Shown here: positions 7,728-16,952 of the stretch, in pieces
How the letters are laid out: each line of letters opens with the position of its first letter
Numbering within the stretch: position 1 is the first letter of the stretch
Assembly: GCF_036567765.1 (NCBI RefSeq)
Contig: NZ_DATCTU010000103.1
Span: 1 to 42,069 of the forward strand
Direction: 5' to 3'
DNA from: Pseudobacteroides sp.
Lineage (GTDB): Bacteria; Bacillota; Clostridia; Acetivibrionales; DSM-2933
DNA length: 42,069 nucleotides
Position numbers and translations under genes: made by a program
The notes under the pieces: generated by a model
Database searches by the model: none
What the model was told of the DNA's origin: nothing
The model's input: only the letters and a program-made list of their open reading frames with translations

Positions 7728-8876
7728 ATGAGCAAACTACACTTAATTGCAACTTCAGCCTTCGGAATTGAAGCAGTAGTAGGAAGAGAACTGAAGTACC
7801 TCGGATACGAGGATCAGTATATAGAAAACAGCAAGGTTACCTTCTCAGGTGATGAAGATGCCATTGTAAAGTCAAATCTGTGGCTTAGAACAGCCGACAG
7901 GATTTTATTAAAGATGGGAGAGTTTCAGGCACTTACCTTTGACGAATTGTTTGAAAAAACAAAGGCTTTGCCGTGGCATGAATGGATACCCAAAAATGCA
8001 AACTTTCCTGTTGAAGGAAAATCCATCAATTCAAAGCTTTTCAGTGTACCTGACTGTCAGGCAATAGTAAAAAAAGCAGTTGTGGAAAAACTCAAAGAAA
8101 AGTACAAAATCAGTTGGTTTGAAGAAACCGGACCCACTTATAAAATTGAGGTAGCACTGTTAAAAGACATGGCAACACTGACCATTGACACAAGCGGTGC
8201 GGGACTTCACAAAAGAGGATATAGAAAGCTCGTTGCCCATGCCCCGCTGAAAGAAACTCTGGCCTCTGCCATGCTCCTTATAAGCAGGTGGAAGCACGAT
8301 CGCGTCTTGATTGATCCTTTTTGCGGCTCCGGAACAATACCTATTGAGGCTGCCTTAATAGCAAAAAACATTGCCCCCGGGCTTAAAAGGGAGTTTATCT
8401 CGGAAAAATGGGATAATATAAACTCCTCCCTTTGGACTAAAGCAAGGGAAGAAGCACACGATCTTGTTAAAAATGATAGAGAGCTGCGAATCAGCGGTTC
8501 AGACATAGATAACGATGTTATGAGCCTTGCCAGATACCACGCCAAACAGGCTGGTGTAGAAAATGATATTCATTTTCAAAGACTACCCGCAGCTGACATC
8601 AAATCAAGATACAAATATGGTTTCATAATATGCAACCCTCCTTATGGAGAGCGTATAGGCGAAAGCAAAGAAGTTGAAAAACTATATCGTCAAATAGGAC
8701 AGGTTTTTAAACAGTTTGATACATGGTCCTATTATATATTGACCTCACACCCTGAGTTTGAAAAGCTTTTTGGGAGCAGGGCCAGCAAAAAGAGAAAGCT
8801 TTATAACGGAAAAATACAATGTAACTATTATCAGTTTTATGGGCCTCCTCCGCCAAAGGACAATAAAGACATATAA
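7728..8876 (+). CDS. THUMP-domain rRNA methyltransferase, RlmL/Trm14 type (COG0116)
   Basis: A 382-aa methyltransferase, likely making N2-methylguanosine in 23S rRNA like the N-terminal half of RlmL. Domains: ferredoxin-like plus THUMP (about 1-155), then a Rossmann methyltransferase with DPFCGSGTIPIEAALIA and the catalytic NPPYGER. An in-frame TTG at 7710 exists, but GGAGA stands 7 nt before the ATG at 7728 (MSKLHLIATSAFG). It closes the plus-strand operon and a strong hairpin follows. Confidence 0.9.
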   Translation: MSKLHLIATSAFGIEAVVGRELKYLGYEDQYIENSKVTFSGDEDAIVKSNLWLRTADRILLKMGEFQALTFDELFEKTKALPWHEWIPKNANFPVEGKSINSKLFSVPDCQAIVKKAVVEKLKEKYKISWFEETGPTYKIEVALLKDMATLTIDTSGAGLHKRGYRKLVAHAPLKETLASAMLLISRWKHDRVLIDPFCGSGTIPIEAALIAKNIAPGLKREFISEKWDNINSSLWTKAREEAHDLVKNDRELRISGSDIDNDVMSLARYHAKQAGVENDIHFQRLPAADIKSRYKYGFIICNPPYGERIGESKEVEKLYRQIGQVFKQFDTWSYYILTSHPEFEKLFGSRASKKRKLYNGKIQCNYYQFYGPPPPKDNKDI

Positions 8877-8881
8877 TATAA

Positions 8882-8912
8882 AAAGGCTGAAGCACTTGGT
8901 GCTCCAGCCTTT
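8882..8912. terminator. Bidirectional rho-independent terminator
   Basis: The stem AAAGGCTG-A-AGCAC / GTGCT-C-CAGCCTTT around a TTG loop has 13 paired bases and one mismatch. It lies between the stops of two convergent genes (8876 plus, 8941 minus) and has A/T tracts on both sides. Confidence 0.85.
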
Positions 8913-8940
8913 AAAATTATCATGAACTCTTTTTATTGAA

Positions 8941-11436
8941 TTAATAAGTAAAACCGAATTTCTTAGCAAGAATTACTACGTCATTCATGTTAATAGCTCC
9001 ATCATTATCAAGGTCGCATCTTGAGTCATATACTGAATCGCCTGCAACTCCATTAAATGCTCTAGCCATTGCTGCAACGTCCATCATGTTTACAGCCTTA
9101 TCCTTATTGATGTCTTCTCTTACGCTTTCAGTAATACTTCCGCCAACTTCATCAAGGAATTCTGTTACCCAAACAAATGGTGCATTCCAGTTGATTGTTA
9201 CTTCATTAGTTGACCATGATTCAATGTGGTCGATGAAGCATTTTTGTGGTGGCATTCCTTTTATTCCGGCTTCCTGAACATATGGATCTTCGGTACCTGA
9301 ATTAGGTCCGCCGGATACAAATCCTGGAGGTACAGTTGGGAATTTGCTGTTCGCCTGGCGTGCGAAGAAACGATGGTGCGGATTTCTAAGTGGTTTTTCT
9401 CCGTATCCGGAAACATATGACTTATCATTAGGGTTACGTCCTAATAAGTAATCAAAGCTTTCGGTAATTCCGTTTATATACTTGCTATCCTTGGTTATAT
9501 CGTAAGATACACCCATTACTATACATTCATTGAGAATAAATGAGTTTGAACCCCATGTGTAGTAACTTGGCTCTAAAGGTGCTCCATAGCCTTCTTTAGC
9601 TTGAACAGCCATAAAACTGTCAGCAGCAGCTATTATATTTCTTTTTGCAGTTTCCAAATCAGCCTGTGGAAGATTGTTTGGTGCTGTAACAAGTGTTAAT
9701 GTACCCAATCCGTTTGTTACTGCCCAGTCGAAGCATCCAGTTATAGTTCCGAACTTGGATGGCATTTGGAGATAATACTCGGAACTCTTCATGTAATCCA
9801 AATACTTAGCTTTACCTGTTGTAACATATAATTCACAAGCAGCCCAGTAGAAATCATCTTTCACATTTGAGTCGCCGTATTCACCGCCGCCTCCGCCAAG
9901 AGCCTGAGCATACATTGCAGGATTTTCTACAGCCTTATCCCATGCCAACTCAGCTGCTGCTAAGAGTTTAGCAGAATACTTTGAATCCACAATATTCCAT
10001 AAACGTGAAGCCTGTGCAGCAGTTGCAGCAAGATTTAATGTAGCAGCAGTGCTTGCAGGATACAAGTTACGTTCCTCTTTATCATCTGCTGGCTCAAGAC
10101 CTAACATAGTCCATTTTTTATCATTGATTTTATGCAATGCCATACCTGCGTTCGGATATCCTTCGGGAATTTGCATCTTAAGAAGGAAATCCATTTCCCA
10201 TTTACATTCATCGAGAATATCAGGTGTACCGTTATATTTTTCATTAACATAGATTGAAGATGATTTTGTATTTTCCGGTATAATAAGCTTACCATCTCTA
10301 AAAGCTGTGACAGCAGCTCCGCCTACCTGTTTTGATCTTTCATAAAGATTCAAAAGAGTCCAAACAGAAATACCACCGTTAACAACATACTTTCCATGGT
10401 CACCTGCATCATACCATCCGCCTGTTACATCAAGAGTATATTCTCCTGTCTGAGGCAATGCTATTCCGACATCAGGTTTATGTCCAGCTCTTCTAGCCCA
10501 TTGTGGCTCTGTACAGTAAGGCATTGTAATTTCAATACCGCTTCTTGCGTGGTAGAAATATCTCATTGCATCATATTTCATAACTGAATACAGGCTGGTT
10601 GAAATATCAAAAGGATGACTAGTGCTTTTTCCTACAGTGATTTTATATTCAGTTCCTGGTTGCTTGTATGATGAAAAGTCAATTATATGGACCTTATCAC
10701 CTGAAGCAGCATCAAGGCCTATTACTTTAGTATTTCCTGATGCAACAACTATATTTTCCTTGTCTCTTAAGTACCATTTTACAGGTGTAGTTGAATCACT
10801 AACCAAAGTAGCCTTTTTCTGTCCGTTAGGGAAATATCCTACCTGATTAACACGTACATCGGGTGCAGGAGCAAGTTCAGGTGGTATAGTTGGTGTAAAC
10901 TGTTCATCCAGAAGATATACATCATCTATGGCAACAGTATATGGATAAATCTCGCTGGCCATTTCTCCGCCAAACTGGAATGCGAATTCAACACCGGAAA
11001 TAGTGTTATCAGCCATTACAAAGGTTTGGGATACAAGTTTTTCTTCTCCGCCAATCAATTCAATTGGTGTATTGGCATTTGACCAGTATTCCTTGTAAGG
11101 TGTATCCTGATCTCCAACTTTTGCATATACCTTACAGTCAACTGCAGAACGTAATTTGAATTTTACTTCATATGTATGTCCCTTTTGTAAAGTAATGCCT
11201 CTGTGTCTGAATTGTACATCCCATTTGTTAACACCAGGATTTGTAATTGTCAAAACGTACTCACCGTTAACAATCTTTCCTGATGCAACTCCAGGTGCAG
11301 ACGGAACAGTTGTCCAAGGCAAAGCAGTAGTGCCGCTAAAATCGCTTTGGTCCAACAGATTGCCTGCAAAGCAGGTCGTTTTAGCTGCCAAAATAATAAG
11401 TATCAGCAGACCTAAAATGGATAGCTTTTTTCTCAT
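8941..11436 (-). CDS. Cellulosomal GH9 cellulase/cellobiohydrolase, CBM4-Ig-GH9-dockerin (CelK/CbhA-like)
   Basis: An 831-aa secreted enzyme that cleaves beta-1,4-glucan by inversion. Order: signal peptide (about 1-24), CBM4-like cellulose-binding domain (25-180), CelD-type Ig domain (193-283), GH9 catalytic domain (285-765), type I dockerin (773-831). GH9 hallmarks are GGWYDAGDHGKYV with D343 and D346 (base), NPHHRFFARQ (H687/H688) and the acid E745 in TNEVTINWN. The dockerin has two calcium repeats starting DINKDKAVN and DLDNDGAIN, which attach the enzyme to scaffoldin cohesins. The architecture matches C. thermocellum CelK without additional modules. AGGAGG precedes the ATG. It is monocistronic. 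Confidence 0.96.
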   Translation of the reverse strand: MRKKLSILGLLILIILAAKTTCFAGNLLDQSDFSGTTALPWTTVPSAPGVASGKIVNGEYVLTITNPGVNKWDVQFRHRGITLQKGHTYEVKFKLRSAVDCKVYAKVGDQDTPYKEYWSNANTPIELIGGEEKLVSQTFVMADNTISGVEFAFQFGGEMASEIYPYTVAIDDVYLLDEQFTPTIPPELAPAPDVRVNQVGYFPNGQKKATLVSDSTTPVKWYLRDKENIVVASGNTKVIGLDAASGDKVHIIDFSSYKQPGTEYKITVGKSTSHPFDISTSLYSVMKYDAMRYFYHARSGIEITMPYCTEPQWARRAGHKPDVGIALPQTGEYTLDVTGGWYDAGDHGKYVVNGGISVWTLLNLYERSKQVGGAAVTAFRDGKLIIPENTKSSSIYVNEKYNGTPDILDECKWEMDFLLKMQIPEGYPNAGMALHKINDKKWTMLGLEPADDKEERNLYPASTAATLNLAATAAQASRLWNIVDSKYSAKLLAAAELAWDKAVENPAMYAQALGGGGGEYGDSNVKDDFYWAACELYVTTGKAKYLDYMKSSEYYLQMPSKFGTITGCFDWAVTNGLGTLTLVTAPNNLPQADLETAKRNIIAAADSFMAVQAKEGYGAPLEPSYYTWGSNSFILNECIVMGVSYDITKDSKYINGITESFDYLLGRNPNDKSYVSGYGEKPLRNPHHRFFARQANSKFPTVPPGFVSGGPNSGTEDPYVQEAGIKGMPPQKCFIDHIESWSTNEVTINWNAPFVWVTEFLDEVGGSITESVREDINKDKAVNMMDVAAMARAFNGVAGDSVYDSRCDLDNDGAINMNDVVILAKKFGFTY

Positions 11437-11480
11437 TTCTTTTACCCTCCTATAATTTTGAAAAATAAATAATATAAGTT

Positions 11481-11514
11481 TCAGTCTAAAAGAAAAACTT
11501 TTAAACTGATTATA
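11481..11514 (-). promoter_or_regulatory. Possible promoter and 5' leader hairpin of the GH9 gene
   Basis: TATAAT lies at 11514-11509 on the minus strand, without a good -35 box at 16-18 bp. Directly downstream an imperfect palindrome (11481-11509, arms TCAGTTTAAAAG / CTTTTAGACTGA, one mismatch) would form a hairpin at the very 5' end of the transcript, about 45 nt before the start codon. The weak -35 suggests activator dependence; this is inference. Confidence 0.35.
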
Positions 11515-11530
11515 TACACCAGTAAACCTT

Positions 11531-11554
11531 TATACACTAAAATATACACTAAAA
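11531..11554. repeat. Perfect tandem repeat 2 x TATACACTAAAA
   Basis: Two exact 12-bp copies are adjacent at 11531-11542 and 11543-11554, with a degenerate third start (TATACAC) at 11513-11519. They cover the expected -35 zone of the GH9 promoter and could be an operator. Confidence 0.7.
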
Positions 11555-12191
11555 CCACTTGGAAACTTTAGAGTTATTGCAATGAAAATCAAGTACTTCA
11601 AAGATATGATTTAATGTAATAGGTGTTTAATATCAAGGACGGAAAGGTGTAAGGTGATCTTCCTCTTGATATAAACCTTAACTTTGAACTGCTGATTGCT
11701 TTTCTGCAATCAGTATATAATGATATAATGTCCAGTGTTGTCACACAGGTAGATAAAAAGCCTGCGTAAGCCCTACAACTGTATAGTAAAACAAATGAAA
11801 TATGTAGTTTGCCGAAAATATGCCATAAAGGTAAATTTATTTGCTATTTGTAATATTATTAATTAAATATGTACGTAAATAAAATAAAAAATCTTTTATT
11901 TCAGTTCAAAAGAAATATGTAATAATATTCCATTTTCAATGTTCAACTCTAAAATAATAAACTTATGCTAAATATGTATAAACATAAACATACACCACAA
12001 ATTTATATGTGATGTTGTCTATAAACAACTGCTAGATAATTATTAATCAAATATTTAATATTACATGCATTTTTGTAATATTACTTTTTACTTAGTAACT
12101 TTACTGATATATTTTAATTTTACATGAAATTAGCCCATAGGTCAATTATAATTTGCTCATAGTTTATTAAATAATTATAAATAAAGTCGAT

Positions 12192-12587
12192 CTATTTTAT
12201 CAAATTCAGCTTCTTCATAACCTCCTCAAACTTTTCGGTATTGATTGGCTTTGTTGCATAAGCCTCACTTCCTGTCTCAAAGGAATTGTTTACAACATCC
12301 AACTCGTTTAATGCACTTGTCATAATAATTTTAACCTGTTTTTCCTCAGATATGCCCTTTTGCTTTTCAATTTCTCGGATTGTTTTCAGAACCTTTATAC
12401 CATCGAGCTTAGGCATCATAATATCAAGGCAAATCAAATCATACTGCCTGCCTATATCAAAGGAAACCATAAACGCTTCGATAGCCTCCATTCCGTCTAC
12501 AGTTATATCGCATTCGCCAAACTTTGATAAGAATCTGGATAAAAACTTTCTGCTTGCCATATCATCTTCTGCTATCAAAATTCTCAT
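12192..12587 (-). CDS. Stand-alone response regulator (CheY-like receiver)
   Basis: A 131-aa single receiver domain without an output domain. Acidic pocket EDD (7-9), phospho-acceptor D55 (LICLDIMMPK), and the conserved Lys in YATKPI are all present. The start at 12587 has AAAGGAGG 7 nt upstream; an in-frame codon ten residues earlier has no such site. It follows the hybrid kinase gene by 55 bp and is the last gene of the chemosensory operon, so it is a likely target of that kinase or of CheA. The output is unknown. Confidence 0.9.
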   Translation of the reverse strand: MRILIAEDDMASRKFLSRFLSKFGECDITVDGMEAIEAFMVSFDIGRQYDLICLDIMMPKLDGIKVLKTIREIEKQKGISEEKQVKIIMTSALNELDVVNNSFETGSEAYATKPINTEKFEEVMKKLNLIK

Positions 12588-12642
12588 AAGAGGACCTCCT
12601 TTTATTTTATTAAACATATTTTGATCCTTAAAAATCAGTTAA

Positions 12643-15369
12643 TTACTTCAAACCCTTAATTCTAAGCAATTTTATGAATTCATTATTTAATATTAAAGCT
12701 TCATTAATATCCTCTCTTCTTGATGCAAGCTCTATCCTGAACATCAATGTTTTTAGCTGGTCTATGCCAATCTCAGCTGCCAGTAGCTTTATCTCGTGTG
12801 CTACAGCCTCTATGGTATTAACATCTTTTGATATAATAGCTTTCCCCAATTCATCGGACTTTCTGCTTATTAACTCAAAGTTATCCAATTGATCATCTGA
12901 TGTGCATGCTTCTATCCCGTCATTAATGCTTATGTTTACATTTTCCTTTATATTTTCTTTCTGGGAATTATTTGTATCAATAAGACCTTCAATTTTTTTA
13001 AAAAAATCATTCATAATTATAGGCTTTGATAGATACTCATCCATTCCCAAACTTAAAAACCTTTCCCTGTCACCATGAAGTGCATGTGCAGTCAGAGCAA
13101 CTATGGGTATATGCTTTCCCGCCTTCTTTTTAGATTCCCTTATTAGCCTGGTTGCTTGAATTCCATCCATTTGGGGCATTTGGATATCCATAATACAAAG
13201 ATCAAAGTCCTTTTCTATAAACTTTTGCACCGCTTCAATGCCATTATCGGCCACATCATATGTATATCCTTTCTCGTCCAACATTCTGCAAATGACTATC
13301 TGATTTACCTTATCATCTTCAGCAACGAGTATATGTGCCCTATACTGGGATTTGCAAATCCTATTATCCTCAGTATATTGGGTAAAGTTACCCTGGCCGA
13401 TTCCAAAGTCAAGCATAAATGAAAATGTGCTTCCAACATTTTTTTCACTTTGTACACTAATGGTGCTTCCCATCAAATTTAAAAGCTCTTTGGAAATCAC
13501 CAACCCCAATCCGGTTCCTCCATATTTTCTTGTATGGGAACCATCAACCTGGGTAAAGCTTTTAAACAATTTGTCCATATCATCCCTTGATATGCCTATC
13601 CCGGTATCCTTAATGATAAACTGCAGCTTTACAGAATTATTATTTCTGCTAACAAGAGAAATATGTATATCAACTCTGCCCTTCTCGGTAAATTTCAATG
13701 CATTGTTGATTAGATTATTCAAAACCTGATTCAGTCTGTTTGGATCTCCAATTAATTGAAGGGGAACTTCTTTGTCTATGTCGTACTTCAAACAAAGCCC
13801 TTTGTCCCTTGCCTTTAATGCGTGAGCTTTGATTATGTTATCGCATATATTTTTAAGATCGAATCTTATTTTCTCTACAATCATTTTGCCTGCTTCAAGC
13901 TTTGAAAAGTCAAGGACATCGTTTATTATTCTCAGCAGCGAGTCTGCACATGCTTTTGCAGTTTTCAAATTGTCCCTCTGAATTGGAGTAAGGTCAGTAG
14001 TTAAAGTTAGATCAACCATACCCACAACACCATTTAAAGGCGTTCTTATTTCGTGGCTCATATTTGCAAGGAACTCACTTTTGGCTTTATATGCTGAATT
14101 AGTAGCCTCCATTGCTTTTCTCATTTCCCGCTGTGCCCTTTTTTCCTCGCTTATGTCGGAGCATATCAATGCAAAATACTCCTTCTCGTTTGAGTATACT
14201 AACGAACTTAACCATTTATCTTCATTACCTGACATTTGCTGTTCAAACCGTATAACTTCACCACTTAGGGCTACCTTGCTATATTCCTCAATCATATCAA
14301 TCTCAGCATTTCGAAATTTGCCAAATACCTCTGAAGCCCTTTTTCCTACAACATCTTCTTTTGATTTCCCTACCATCCTGCAAAATTCGTCGTTAGCCTC
14401 CATTATCAGATAATCAACAGGTTTTTTTTGGGGGTCCAGAATAAGCTTATTATATGAAAAACCGTTCAGCATATTCATAAACAGGTTTCTGTATTTTCTT
14501 TCATTTTCCTTTAATTCATTCTCAATTTTTTTCTGATTTGTCACATCCTCTACAACAAGCATTGCACAGTTAACATCTGAAATCTTTATGGGTACGGCAC
14601 TTATCTTGAAGTGATGTCTGATAAAAACCCCATTTTTATAGAGGTTATAGGTAACACTGCAATCACTTACAGGTTCTGCTGTGCTCATTACTTTCCTGAT
14701 TGCATTATGCAGTGCACATGCCGAGCACTTAGGACCATTTTTGCATCCTCCTATTTCACTGTTTTCACAGCTTATACCCTCACCAAAAAGCTTACCGTTA
14801 ACAGACTCAATATCTTTATCTATAATTCTTAAAAAAGCGTTATTTACGTCCAATATTATGGAATTATTATCTACTATAATAAGACCTACAGGAGCGTATT
14901 GAAAAATACTCCTTAAATTATTCCTCTCGTCCCTCAGCTCATCTTCTATTTTTTTTAATCTTGTTATGTCCCTGAATACTCCAACTGCTCCGCTGACTTC
15001 ACCGAGTCCGCACTTTATAGGTGCAATGTTTGCTGATAAAAGTTTTCTGGTTCCATCCTTTGATACCAATGCATAATAACTGCCCAACCCGCTTTGGATG
15101 CCGGTTTTAATCACCTTTTCAAATGGGTTTTCAAGGGTTTCTCCTGTTATAAAATGAACAAGTGCAAATACATCGGAAATCTTCATTCCAGAAGCACCTT
15201 TAAAGCTCCATCCTGTCAGCAGCTCTGCAGCTTCATTCATAAACAAAACATTTCCTTCGGTATCGATACTGATTATTCCGTCAGCAATACTTGTCAATGT
15301 CTTCTGCAGGTCCTCGAAGGAAAAGCTTCCCTGTTTTATTGTCAGATCCCTATCGTTTATACATTTCAT
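12643..15369 (-). CDS. Hybrid sensor histidine kinase, PAS-PAS-PAS-HisKA-HATPase-REC-Hpt
   Basis: A 908-aa soluble-looking kinase with no membrane segment. Domains: PAS1 (about 20-140), PAS2 (155-280), PAS3 (295-410), HisKA with phospho-histidine H439 (NMSHEIRTPLNG), HATPase (N box NNLINNALKF, G1 DTGIGIS, G2 GGTGLGL), receiver with D728 (LCIMDIQMPQMDG), and a C-terminal Hpt with H858 (AVAHEIKLLAAEIG). This is a full internal phosphorelay. PAS2 contains a cysteine cluster C201, C209, C215, C218 (GGCKNGPKCSAC) that could bind metal or sense redox. An in-frame TTG is 6 nt earlier; GAGAGG fits the ATG at 15369. It lies 17 bp after cheD. Confidence 0.92.
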   Translation of the reverse strand: MKCINDRDLTIKQGSFSFEDLQKTLTSIADGIISIDTEGNVLFMNEAAELLTGWSFKGASGMKISDVFALVHFITGETLENPFEKVIKTGIQSGLGSYYALVSKDGTRKLLSANIAPIKCGLGEVSGAVGVFRDITRLKKIEDELRDERNNLRSIFQYAPVGLIIVDNNSIILDVNNAFLRIIDKDIESVNGKLFGEGISCENSEIGGCKNGPKCSACALHNAIRKVMSTAEPVSDCSVTYNLYKNGVFIRHHFKISAVPIKISDVNCAMLVVEDVTNQKKIENELKENERKYRNLFMNMLNGFSYNKLILDPQKKPVDYLIMEANDEFCRMVGKSKEDVVGKRASEVFGKFRNAEIDMIEEYSKVALSGEVIRFEQQMSGNEDKWLSSLVYSNEKEYFALICSDISEEKRAQREMRKAMEATNSAYKAKSEFLANMSHEIRTPLNGVVGMVDLTLTTDLTPIQRDNLKTAKACADSLLRIINDVLDFSKLEAGKMIVEKIRFDLKNICDNIIKAHALKARDKGLCLKYDIDKEVPLQLIGDPNRLNQVLNNLINNALKFTEKGRVDIHISLVSRNNNSVKLQFIIKDTGIGISRDDMDKLFKSFTQVDGSHTRKYGGTGLGLVISKELLNLMGSTISVQSEKNVGSTFSFMLDFGIGQGNFTQYTEDNRICKSQYRAHILVAEDDKVNQIVICRMLDEKGYTYDVADNGIEAVQKFIEKDFDLCIMDIQMPQMDGIQATRLIRESKKKAGKHIPIVALTAHALHGDRERFLSLGMDEYLSKPIIMNDFFKKIEGLIDTNNSQKENIKENVNISINDGIEACTSDDQLDNFELISRKSDELGKAIISKDVNTIEAVAHEIKLLAAEIGIDQLKTLMFRIELASRREDINEALILNNEFIKLLRIKGLK

Positions 15370-15386
15370 AACCAAAAACCTCTCAG

Positions 15387-15857
15387 CTAAATATTTAAGG
15401 GTAAATAACTCACCTTGACTTCTCCTGAATCGGAATATAATGTGACAGTTCTGCTGCTGCTGCCACCTATATCACTGTAAGATACACATAGATTTAAAAG
15501 ACTCAATGCCTTATTTACTGCTTCTACATTTCTCCTGCCTATTTTAAATATATCTGACTTATTTCTAGACTCAGCTCCTCCAAAGATTTTTATTTCAAGT
15601 TCATATTTATTACATTTATAATTATCGCAAACCTTCTGGATAAGCATAGGAACCGCAGTATCCGCATATGCCCATGGATTAATGCTTTTGAGTGCCGGCC
15701 GTTTGGAATACTCCGGAAGATATACGTGTACCATTGCCGCCACATACTTATCAGGTGAATATACCGTCACGGCAACACAAGAAGAAAGGGCATATGTTAT
15801 AATGATTTCTCCATATTCATTTGTAACCGCATGTTCACCTATCCCTATAATAATCAA
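15387..15857 (-). CDS. cheD: Chemoreceptor glutamine deamidase CheD
   Basis: A 156-aa CheD that deamidates glutamines in chemoreceptors to tune adaptation. The catalytic triad is at T21, C27 (ALSSCVAV) and H44 (AMVHVYLPE), the same numbers as in Thermotoga CheD, and FGGAE follows. It starts at TTG after GGGAGAGAG; the nearby ATG is out of frame and meets a stop at once. It sits between cheB and the hybrid kinase. No cheC, its usual partner, is in this operon. Confidence 0.94.
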   Translation of the reverse strand: MIIIGIGEHAVTNEYGEIIITYALSSCVAVTVYSPDKYVAAMVHVYLPEYSKRPALKSINPWAYADTAVPMLIQKVCDNYKCNKYELEIKIFGGAESRNKSDIFKIGRRNVEAVNKALSLLNLCVSYSDIGGSSSRTVTLYSDSGEVKVSYLPLNI

Positions 15858-15909
15858 ATCATCTCTCTCCCAATTTTACAAACAGCAGTTATTCTTACTG
15901 TATAGTTTT

Positions 15910-16944
15910 CTAGGTAACCGATTTTACATAAGAATACACAACCCGGGCAATATCACTAACCGGGGCTTGTTTTTCAACAGCACCTATGTCATATGCAACT
16001 TTTGGCATTCCATAAACCACGGAGCTAGCCTCATCCTGCCCTACTGTCTTAGCACCCTTGCTCTTCATCTCCAAAAGTCCCTTGGCACCATCATAACCCA
16101 TTCCGGTTAAGATGATACCTATTGCATTCTTTCCGGCTACTTTTGATACCGAATCAAAAAGCACATCAACCGAGGGACAATGACCGTTTACCTTATCACC
16201 TTTAAAGCACTCTACAGAATATATACTGCCACCCCTTTTCAGCCTCATATGGCTGTCACCGGGAGCAATAAGTACAGTCCCAGGTACAACCAAATCACCG
16301 GTCTTAGCTTCCTTTACAGTTAATGAACATGTGTTGTTTAGCCTTTCAGCATACATTCTTGTAAAAACAGGAGGCATATGCTGCACAATAACCACTCCGG
16401 GCATATCCTCCGGAAATTTCCTTATAACCTCATATATTGCTTCAGTGCCCCCAGTTGATGCACCTATTGCAATTATTATATCTTTATTCCTGGCATTTGC
16501 ACTATCCAATGTCTTGTCATTTGGTTTATTGTTTTTCCAATGCCCCAGCTTGGCTGTAGATGCAATTTTTATTTTGATAACAAGCTCGTTAATAAGGCTG
16601 TCCATATTGGTCCCATACCTCACATCAGGCTTTGTAACAAAATCCACAGCTCCTGCATTCAAAGCATCAAACACATTACTGCTGACAGCACTTACCACTA
16701 CTACTGGCAGAGGGTATTGAGGCATAAGCCTTCTTAGAAATTCAATACCGTCCATTTTGGGCATTTCAACGTCTAATGTCATAACATCAGGCTCAAATTC
16801 TATAATCTTATCCCTTGCCATAAAAGGATCAGACGCTGTAGCCACTACCTCCAGCCCCCTGTCTTTTGAAATACCCTTTGCGAGGGTTTCCCTAAAAACC
16901 AATGAGTCATCGACGACCAAAACTTTTATTTTTCTGTTATTCAT
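15910..16944 (-). CDS. cheB: Chemotaxis response regulator / protein-glutamate methylesterase CheB
   Basis: A 344-aa two-domain protein. The receiver domain has D58 (MTLDVEMPKMDG). The C-terminal methylesterase has the triad S163 (GASTGGTEA), H189 (VQHMPP) and D285 (GMGYDGAKG). It removes methyl groups from, and can deamidate, chemoreceptor glutamates once phosphorylated by CheA. It begins 8 bp after cheR, so methylation and demethylation enzymes are made together. Confidence 0.96.
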   Translation of the reverse strand: MNNRKIKVLVVDDSLVFRETLAKGISKDRGLEVVATASDPFMARDKIIEFEPDVMTLDVEMPKMDGIEFLRRLMPQYPLPVVVVSAVSSNVFDALNAGAVDFVTKPDVRYGTNMDSLINELVIKIKIASTAKLGHWKNNKPNDKTLDSANARNKDIIIAIGASTGGTEAIYEVIRKFPEDMPGVVIVQHMPPVFTRMYAERLNNTCSLTVKEAKTGDLVVPGTVLIAPGDSHMRLKRGGSIYSVECFKGDKVNGHCPSVDVLFDSVSKVAGKNAIGIILTGMGYDGAKGLLEMKSKGAKTVGQDEASSVVYGMPKVAYDIGAVEKQAPVSDIARVVYSYVKSVT

Positions 16945-16952
16945 AGCATCAC

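Larger units (their letters stand above)
11437..12191. other. 755-bp gene-free AT-rich region upstream of the cellulase
   Basis: I see no plausible coding region here. Besides the promoter elements listed, it holds a long imperfect inverted repeat (arms 11621-11639 and 11661-11679, core ATATCAAG / CTTGATAT) and a perfect 8-bp hairpin CTGATTGC-TTTTCT-GCAATCAG (11692-11713). The bases from 11714 to 12191 are very AT-rich with nothing recognised. No clear terminator follows the chemosensory operon that ends at 12192. Confidence 0.5.

Noticed and set aside
11714..12191. Possible riboswitch in the long gene-free region
   Set aside because: No conserved core of the c-di-GMP, c-di-AMP, preQ1 or TPP classes was found on either strand by eye.
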